Positions 48,441 through 57,200 of a DNA stretch of 64,000 bases are shown here, piece by piece. Origin of the DNA: Bin80 sp964291275 (GTDB lineage Bacteria; Bacteroidota; Rhodothermia; Rhodothermales; Bin80); NCBI GenBank assembly GCA_964291275.2, contig OZ219800.1, forward strand, positions 806,001 through 870,000, read 5' to 3'. The position numbers and the translations under genes were made by a program. Each line of letters opens with the position of its first letter. The stretch's first letter is position 1. A model generated the notes under the pieces. The model did no database searches. It was not told the origin of the DNA and was given only the letters and a program-made list of their open reading frames with translations.

Positions 48441-49404
48441 ATGAATTCTCAACATTTTTCTACTCCGGAGCCTACTCCACGAGGTAATACTTCGGCCCAG
48501 GACCTCCACTTGGAGCTTGTACGCCATTACGCGGATGTGCTGCGAATGTTGACCGCGCGTGTTCCTGCCCTTGGTCCCCCCGCTACGCCTGCGGCTGCAC
48601 CGCCACTGGCGCAGGAGGCCCCCGAGGCCCAATTGGAGGAGACCCCTGCGTCCTGGGAGGAGGCGTCCGGATACCTGCATGCTCGTGATTTCAGACGAGA
48701 GGAGGTGGTGCACCTGTGGTTGCAGCTCTGCTACGTGCTGGGCACCCATGTGCTGGTCGGTTTAGCCGTCACGATCCAGGGTTACCGGCGTATCGCGGGG
48801 GTAATCGAAAGCACGCCGCAGGACCAGGAACGTATGGAGGGGTTTCTCTATGATCTGGATGCCCGTGGATTGTCTGCCGACCGGGGGTTGTTGTGTACGG
48901 TGCCGGGTGGGATTGCCTTGCCCAATGCTGTACGCACGGTTTGGGGATCTCGTGTGGCCCTGCAGCGCTGTCTCAATATAACGATGGCCGAGGTGGTGAA
49001 TGGATTGGGGGGGGTGGACGCGGGGCGGTTTAGACATCGCCTGCAACATGCATGGCATACGTGTGATGCCGCGGAGGCGCAACAGGCATTGGAGGAGATT
49101 GCCCGCGACCTGGATCAGAAGAATCGTTACACTCGCGCGCGTGTTGCGGCAACATACGGATCAAACCTTAACCCTGCAACAAACCGGTATGCTGCCCCAG
49201 ACCGACCGGGGACTGCGCGTATTGAGCTATCTGAATACGCTGATGTCACGGGTTCGTCCCGTGATTCCTGCCGGTCCGGTCCCGCAACGTGTCCCACGCC
49301 TGTGTGCTGGATTGCTGGAGCTTGAACCCCAGCTGCGCCGTGTAGCCCACGCTGCGTATCTTCCTGCATTACGCAAGTCTCTCACCACCCTCCCTGCAAA
49401 CTAA
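48441..49404 (+). pseudogene. Degenerate transposase paralogue, gene 1 of IS256-like element (frameshifted)
   Basis: The first frame (48441 to about 49140) has a Pro/Ala-rich N-terminus, then mutator-type signatures: LCYVLGTHVLVGLAVTIQ, FLYDLDARGLS, VWGSRVALQRCLNITM and HRLQHAWHTCDAAEAQQALEEIARDLD. The second frame resumes with TDQTLTLQQTGMLPQ and ends at 49404. Compared with gene 2, the segment LLVLIDGAKGLRK is LLCTVPGGIALPN here, losing the second catalytic Asp, and the TTNTIENVN Glu is absent. So it is a dead paralogue and additionally frameshifted. Confidence 0.75.
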
Positions 49405-49414
49405 TCGTCCAATC

Positions 49415-50695
49415 ATGCCTATCGACGCCATGTCCCAAAACCATGAAAATCCCCTGACCTATGAGGAATGGTCGTGCCAATATCCCGAATATTCAGCTGC
49501 ATTGCTTCAATCTGCGCGGAATTCCGCGGATATTCTGGGGTTGGCCTGTGAGCTCATTCAGGCAGAAGTCACGGCCTATTGCGGCCAACCCCGCAGGCGT
49601 GAGGGGAGGAAGTATCAACGTTGGGGCAGCAATCGTGGCTCGATCTGTCTGGACTAAGCCCGGGTCAAGATCTCGGTGCCGCGTGTGCGCAACCAGGAGA
49701 CGAACAAGGAACAACCGCTGAGGACCTATCAACACCTCCACAAAAGGCAGGGGGCGTTTTTGGAAAAGCTGATCAACCGACTGCTGTTGGGGCTTTCTCA
49801 ACGCAGTTACCACGAGACGGCCGCGGAAGCGGCCGAGAGTTTCGGGTTGAGCGCCAGTTCTGTGGGCCGAAGATTCATTGCGGAGACGGCCAAATCTCTG
49901 GAGGCCTTCATGAATCGCCGGTTTGACGATCAGACGTTTATCGCCATCTCGCTGGATGGGACGACGTTGCGCGGTCGCCAAATGATCCTGTGTCTGGGGA
50001 TTACGGTGACCGGCGAGAAGCTCATTCTGGGATTTACGGAATCCAATACAGAAAACCATGAAAGTGTTCGGACTTTGCTGCTTGATCTGATCCAGCGCGG
50101 CTTCCGGCATATCGGACACCTGTTGGTGCTTATCGATGGCGCCAAGGGGCTACGCAAGGGCGTCCAGGACGTATTTGGTGCGCACGCCTTAGTCCAACGG
50201 TGTCAATGGCACAAGCAGGAAAACGTAGCGCGTCACATCAAAGAGGAGTCGGGCAAAAAGCGGGTAAAAGCAAAGATGGAGGCGGCCTACTCACAACCCA
50301 CTTACGCGGAGGCCAAACGTGCACTTGCGAAAGTCGAAGCGGAGCTTGAGCAAGAATCCCCCAGCGCAGCGGCCAGTCTGCGAGAGGGGATGGAAGAAAC
50401 GTTGACGCTGCACAAACTGGGGGTCGCCGAGCCACTTCGCAATAGCTTAAGAACCACCAATACGATTGAAAACGTGAACAGTCTCCTGGCACATGGTACG
50501 CGTAATGTCAAACGATGGTCGAACTCACACCAACGTCAGCGATGGATCGCGGCGGTCTGTCTGCATGCCGAAAAAAGACTCAACCGGATCCCCAACAACC
50601 CACAACTGAGAGCCTTGGTTTACAGGCTCGAACACTACCGTGAACCTGCAAATCGTTATCTTGAAACCTCACGTCACGCTCCTTTAACCAACTAA
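49415..50695 (+). pseudogene. tnp: IS256-family transposase with one internal stop
   Basis: One frame of 427 codons interrupted only by TAA at 49655-49657, where the family has Gly-Gln (LD*ARVKISVPRV). A single C-to-T in CAA would create it. The rest is complete: YHETAAEAAESFGLSASSVGRRF, ISLDGTTLRGRQM, VLIDGAKGLRKGVQDVF, ALVQRCQWHKQENV and LRTTNTIENVNSLLAHGTRNVKRW, covering the DDE motif. Reinitiation at ATG 49676 would give a 339-residue protein lacking the N-terminal domain. Confidence 0.85.
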
Positions 50696-50710
50696 CATTG
50701 GAGCATCCCC

Positions 50711-51244
50711 CACGCGTACCCTGGAATCAGTTATCGTTGATGGGCACCATCAACTGAATGGATCCTACGTCTTCCGCGTTGTACCTTTAGCGTCTATATG
50801 TTTGGGCGGAGGCCCATATTTTCTACCTGTACTCTGAGTTCTCTCGAGTTTATCAAACATAGAATCACTTGCATTCTTGAGTGTATTGCACAAGAAATCA
50901 TCCAATAACACCCCTCATTTAGAATTAAAATCTTGATCTGACCACGTCAGATTTGCATCCTAATTTCAAATTAGACTCTAGTCGGCTACCAACTATGCTG
51001 CATAATCCCCGAACATTGAGTGGGGAAATACGCTAGCTGTCTAATCCTATTCGACGAGTAATCTCTCCAATTCGTCGAATAATGTCCTTGGAGTTGCACA
51101 GAACCCCCAGCTCCTGCGCAGTTCTTCAGGATCCGTCTGATCACATAAGTCTAAACATGAGAGCGCCCCGGCGCTCTTTGGCACCGGGGCGCTCCTTAGT
51201 AGTCGAGCAGTTTTAATAACTACTCGATCACCATTCCTACTTCC
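50711..51244. other. Intergenic region, no recognised gene
   Basis: About 530 bases between the IS256-like element and the large secreted protein gene. A strong hairpin is listed separately; otherwise I see no ORF, RNA or repeat. Confidence 0.5.
51161..51194 (-). terminator. Hairpin after the giant protein gene
   Basis: Perfect 11-bp arms gagcgccccgg and ccggggcgctc with a 12-base loop, about 50 bp past the stop on the minus strand. No U-run follows, but position and stability suit a transcript end. Confidence 0.55.
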
Positions 51245-54200
51245 CTACTTCACCAGGGTCATGCGTCCCGTCTTCACATACCGGCTCTCGGCTCCGGTTG
51301 CAATCATCCGGTACAGATACGTCCCCGACGCCATGTTGATCGCATTCAACTCAAGCGTCCGGTTCGCACCAGCTTCAAACTCCCTCGCTGGGAGTGTCAT
51401 CACTTCGCGACCCAACATGTCGACCACCTGCAGGGTTACCTGTGCCGCCTCTGGAAGATCAAACTCGATCCGTGTGGATGGATTGAACGGATTCGGGTAG
51501 TTTCCATGCAGTGTGAATTCTGTCGGAATCCCTGCGGTTCCTTCTTCTTCGACACCCGTAACTACCTGTGAGAGAAATACGTCTCCGTTTGTTCTCACTC
51601 CCATGAATCCCAGATCGTCCTTGCCACCAGACAGATTCAAGACCACCGTCTCCCCCTGATAGCCATTCAGATCCAGATAGTAAACCTCTACTTCCTCCCT
51701 GTTATCCGGTGATGTCACCTGAACATTATGGGCTCCAGGAGCAAGGGAGATATATCTGGTTGCCGAATTAAAGCTGAAGTTATTCGCCAACAACTTCGTC
51801 GGAGTCATATTGTCGGCAGGATCCAGAACTCGTACATCCACATCTCCTAGATCAGCAGATCCATGGACCAGGATCGCCTCCACCATGTTCTCCACCGAAG
51901 ATCTTAACTTGGTTTCGACAATCTTGGCGCTAGGATTCGCAAGCGAACCATGAGCGATTACCGCAAATGTCTGCCCATTCACGAGAGTTGGCAATGGGAT
52001 CTCAATGGGATCGGCAGGAACACCAGGTGGAACAACCGGCACGACGGACACCACATGATCTCCCGTAGCATAGTGACCGTAGCCAGTTGCACTCTGGAAT
52101 CCAACATTACTCATCAACTTAACATCATCAAGGAACAGGTCAACCGGGAACGGAAGCGGCAAGTTGTGAATGAACTGAACCCTTGCAAGTCCACCCGTCA
52201 ACGGATCCAGATGGATCGGGTTCTCAATCCCATTCGCCGCAACCCCCAGGATTGCACACTTTCCAACCTCCACGATCTCCTGCGTGAGATTCAAGACGCC
52301 ATTCACGTACCCGTTTTCGGCAAACGACCCTTCGTCCGTCCGGGCGATCTGCATCCCCGCCAATTTCGGATTATTCCATTCACAGTCCCACTGCACAATC
52401 CGCAGGCGGCTGTCATCAAACACGTTCGCCAGTCCGTCTGCAGCAATACGAATATTGGGATTCTGGTCCGGTACCTCTTTGAACTCCACTTTCCAGTAGA
52501 TGTCCGCATGTGTATCAAGCGTCAGTGATCCACCCTGTACGGGAACCACGATATTATCTACGGGCCAGGACGGCATCATATCATCAGATGCCATCGTTGA
52601 AGTAACCGTGACAGGCATCGCTTCCGACAGATCATCCTCGAGCTGCAGGATCAGCGGGCGATAATAAGCCCTATCCTCATCCATACCTCCAACAGGGAAC
52701 ATGTAACCACCGCTCATCTCACCTTCACCAGAATTCCCCTTCATCACATAACGGGAAACTCCAACTGCTGCATGTGAACGGCGAGTGCCTCCCGTGATGA
52801 CTTTGGCACAATTCTCCTCATCGTCGCAGGTCGTCAGAGCATTATTCCGTCCCCTGACATCCTCTTCTATACCCGGGTTCTTCACAGTCCATGTATTATC
52901 CATGTCACTGCTAATGATTCCACTCTTTAGTGTCAACATACTCGTGGCACCTTGACTCACACTGTCGCTAAGCACAAGCCCCGCCGAATTGTTAACCAAG
53001 ACATCTCCTAGGTCAACCGCTGAGCCAACTGTCTGGGCCTCTTTTCCTGAGAACTCAAGATCTGCATTGAGCGTTTTATCGCTGCCCATTTTGACAGTCC
53101 CGAAGTGGAAGTCTCCTTTCAGGACCATCGAGGTATTCATGTTTGTCTCAAACCGATGGGCATCATCCGCCACCATGAAGTCGCCCATGACGGTGAACGT
53201 ATTAGTACCAGCTAGCCCCACACCGTCCTGATGTCCAGGATGCATCGACCCCGGATTCTGCATGAAGTCGCCCATAACAGTCACACTTGCCTCATCCCAG
53301 ACGCGCATTCCTCCGGTCTTGCCGAAAGTGAGATTGCCGCCGAATTTGAGGCTATTCTTCTGGTTCACATAGACCCTGGCAGAGTTGAGCTCGACATCTT
53401 TTTTGATCTCTATGGTAAACGAATCATCCGCTTTACCAAGGTTATCATAAAATTCAACCGCTCCATCATTCATCGCTGCTAAGCTGTCAATCACCACCTT
53501 CGTATTATGGAAGTAGAGTCCTCCGCCCCAGTTGTCAGCACCCTTTTCATTCTTCTTGGGATTCCCGGTCCCATCAAGCACGACGATGTCAAATGCCTCC
53601 CCGTTAATCCTGGTTTCCTTACTTCCTGCCGGTACGAAAATCTTACCCGTCACCGTTCCCGCATCTTTATCTGTCTTATTAACCGTCAGGGTCACATCGG
53701 GTCGATCAGAACCTGCCAAACCATTATTGGCTGCTGTGTAGGCCGGACCTAACTGAAGCGCGCCCATCCCCACATCAATCATTCCTCCTACGCCTACGGT
53801 AGCCATTGCACTTTCATTAGCGTAGATTCCTTTGGGGGTCTGCCCGAGCACATGAAGTTCCCCACCACCGGTTACGATCTTGCCTACTTGCTTGTCGCCT
53901 GCCGCAACCGTCACGGTGCCGTGCACCAGCACATTATTGCCATTGGAGTGCAGTTCTCCGTTGTCGACCATGACGAATGGATCAATACCGGACACGCTAC
54001 TTGACGTACCAACCGTCAGATGCGAGCCTTCTCCTTTCATATGCAGATGTCCCTTGAAGATATGGATTCCTTCAACGAGGGATTTTGCCTCGTTAACGAT
54101 GATGACCGCATCTTTATGGTCCACCGCAACTTTACGAGGAGCGAACCACTCAAGACCAGCCGTGCGTTCTCCCTCCGTCACATACAACAGAATATATCCA

Positions 54201-57200
54201 TCCGTAGCCGCAGCATTGGGCTTCGATACATCTGTGCCAAAACTTCCCGGCCTGTTTGAATCCAAGTCCAAATAGCCATCCTTCACCGTAAGGTGTTCAG
54301 TGACCGTCAGCGTTTTCTTGTTATCTATGTCCGTATCCATCAGCAGTAGTGTTCCACTACAGAGCCCCAGATTAGTTACGGTAACCGCCTCTGAAGTTCG
54401 CAACTCTTTACCCGCTTCCACATTCACGGACAGCCTAGCCATTGAAGCTGCCATCTCTAGGTCCGAGTCGACGGTCGCATACGTGAGATTGTTCAACGTG
54501 GAGCCGGCGGCCAGACTGCCTTCCAGACCATCTCCCTGGAGGATGAGCGCGTCTTCTATCTGGACACTTCCATCAGAATTAAGCTCTCCTTCCTCGGTAA
54601 CATGGACGGTAGTGGCTATGAGCCTCCCCTCTTCCTCCACCTCTAAATCATCTACAATGACCACGGTAGGAATTGTTAGCGTTGCTCCCTCAGTGAACAC
54701 GACATCCCCTGAGAGCATGACTCTATTTCCTCCTCCCAACCCAGGTGCACTGCATACGTTGGCCTCAATGGTTGACTTCGCAGCCTTCTCCATCGTGATT
54801 TCTGCATCTGCATAGACAAACACATCTCCTTCAACGGAAAGATTATGCCCTCTAGGATTGTCTTTATTATCACTCGAACTTCCTTGATTCCACTGCAAGT
54901 AGATTTCCCCACCATTTTCAATGATCAGGTTTCCCTCCACCGTGGACATACTGTGGTTGAGACTGCCTGTGCTAAAGAGTGCCTGACTTTCGCCAGATTC
55001 CAAGTTGAAGTCTCCCTCAATGGTATTGGATGCACCTGCAAATTCCACACCGAAATCCCCCACGCGCTCAAAATCGCCGGGATCCGAATTCGGATCACCA
55101 AAATCGGTACCAACGCCACCATCCCCATAATCCAGGGTTACGTCCCCTTCAATCGTTGCATTCATCTCGAAAACAACCCGGGCATCGTTCCACTGCTGGA
55201 CATCTCCGTTCACCGTGACACCATCTCTGAAAATGACGTCCGTGGTAATGTCGTCTGTGTCAATACTTCCTACGGCAACGAGGTTACCGATCTCTTCCAG
55301 ATCGACACAGACGTTTCCGGCGGCGACGGCATAGAGATCGTTCTCGACCGTGCCACCCCCTGTGACCATCAGGCAATCATCTGCGGTGAATTTGACTTTG
55401 GAAGGGTCAATCGCTTCGTCCGGAAGATAATCCCCTGGTTCATGCAACATGAATCCAGAAGCAGCCCGCTCATCACTGGTATGGGCGATCCAGAGATCTC
55501 CCCCACCATCAACGGTGCCCTTGACGTCCAATTTTCCATTCATCTTCTTGCCCTCCTCACCTTTCGTCAGTCGGACTCGCACGTCGGCGCCCTCTCCGAT
55601 GGTGAGGGTCTGTCCGCTGTTGACGGTCAGTTCGTCCACTGCAAGGACCGAGGTCATCGTGTTGTCTGGGTCATCCTCACTAATCATCACATCTTTTCCG
55701 ATGGTCAGCTTATCAATGGAGGGGGTTCCCGCGACTTCAATGTCGGTGAAATGAATGGCAGCATCCTTGTGGGTCATAAGATTGCCATCACTCATCAGCT
55801 TCACTGATCCCGTAAAGCTCACGGCACCTTTCGCTGCAGCGCTCCCTCCCCTCACATAGACTCCGAGGGTCACCATCTTGTCGATCATAGTAGCATCTCC
55901 GATGGTTGCGGTCTCCCCGGCTCTTCGGATACGCATCAGGACGAGATCACCTGCACCTCCCGCTCCAAGCGCGGCTTCCAGTGTACACGGAGTAGCGGGA
56001 TCGGCGCAATTACCAGAACTGCTACCACCAGCCGCAACGGCGTAGCGGGTCGCGGTTACTGTGGTCGCAGATGCAACGTTAGAGGCTGCTCCCGTACCCG
56101 CAATGTTGTTGGCACTGACCCGGTAATGGTACGTGGTTCCACTAATAGGCCCAGTGTGACTGTAGGTCACATCTGGATGATCTGCCTCCAATTCCATCCA
56201 AGTTGCCTCTGCGTCATCAGAGACCTCAATCTTGTAGCCAGTAATGGCGAAGCCATTGTCATCTGGCGCGGTCCAAGCTAGATCAATGCCGGCTCCGGCT
56301 GCCGTGGCCGTCAAGTCGGTGATCGCATCTGGCACGGCTAGTGAGATGGTCGCACTTGCAACGTTAGAGGCTGCTCCCGTGCCAACACTGTTGATGGCGC
56401 TGACCCGGTAATGACGCGTGTCTCCAAGATCCAGATCCGTGTGACTGGCGCCGAACATCGTTGTCGGCGGATTTGCTGTTGGATCTGGTTCTGTTATTGG
56501 TATGTCCAAAGGCGCCCAGGTTGCTGCGGTTGGATCCGCAGCATCATAATCCTCAGAGACCTCAATCGTGTAGCCAGTAATGTCGGAGCCTCGGTTCGCT
56601 GGCGCGGTCCAAGCTATATTGATGCTGGCTGCGTCGTCGGCCGCCGTGGCTGCCAAGTCGGCGATCGCAGCTGGCACGTCATGCGTGGTCGCATTTGCAA
56701 CGTTAGAGGCTGCTCCCGTGCCAACACTGTTGATGGCGCTGACCCGGTAATGACGCGTGGCTCCAGGATCCAGATCCGTGTGACTGGCGCTGAACATCGT
56801 TGTCGGCGGATTTGCTGTTGGATTTGGTTCTGTTATTGGTATGTCCAAAGGCGCCCAGGTTGCTGCGGTTGGATCCGCATCAGCATAATCCTCAGAGACC
56901 TCAATCGTGTAGCCAGTAATGTCGGAGCCTCCGTTCGCCGGTGCAGTCCAAGCTAGATCGATGCTGGCTGCGGCCGCCGTGGCCGTTAAGTCGGCGATCG
57001 CAGCTGGCATGTTATGCGTGGTCGCATTTGCAACGTTAGAGGCTGCTCCCGTGCCAACACTATTGATGGCGCTGACCCGGTAATGACGCGTGGCTCCAGG
57101 ATCCAAACCCGTGTGACTGTAGGTCACATCCAGATGACTTGCTTCCAATTCCGTCCAAGTTGCCTCTGCGTCATCAGAGACCTCAATCTTGTAGCCAGTA

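Larger units (their letters stand above)
48374..50710 (+). mobile_element. Two-gene IS256/mutator-type insertion sequence
   Basis: 2337 bp, flanked by a perfect 8-bp duplication cacgcgta (48366-48373, 50711-50718). The left end ggggatgc is followed by a 6-base variable block, then gttagttggttaaagg and agcgtga; the right end read inward has the same order. This makes about 37-bp inverted repeats. The two genes lie within it ten bases apart. Eight-base duplications are usual for IS256. Both genes carry one disabling change. Confidence 0.85.
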
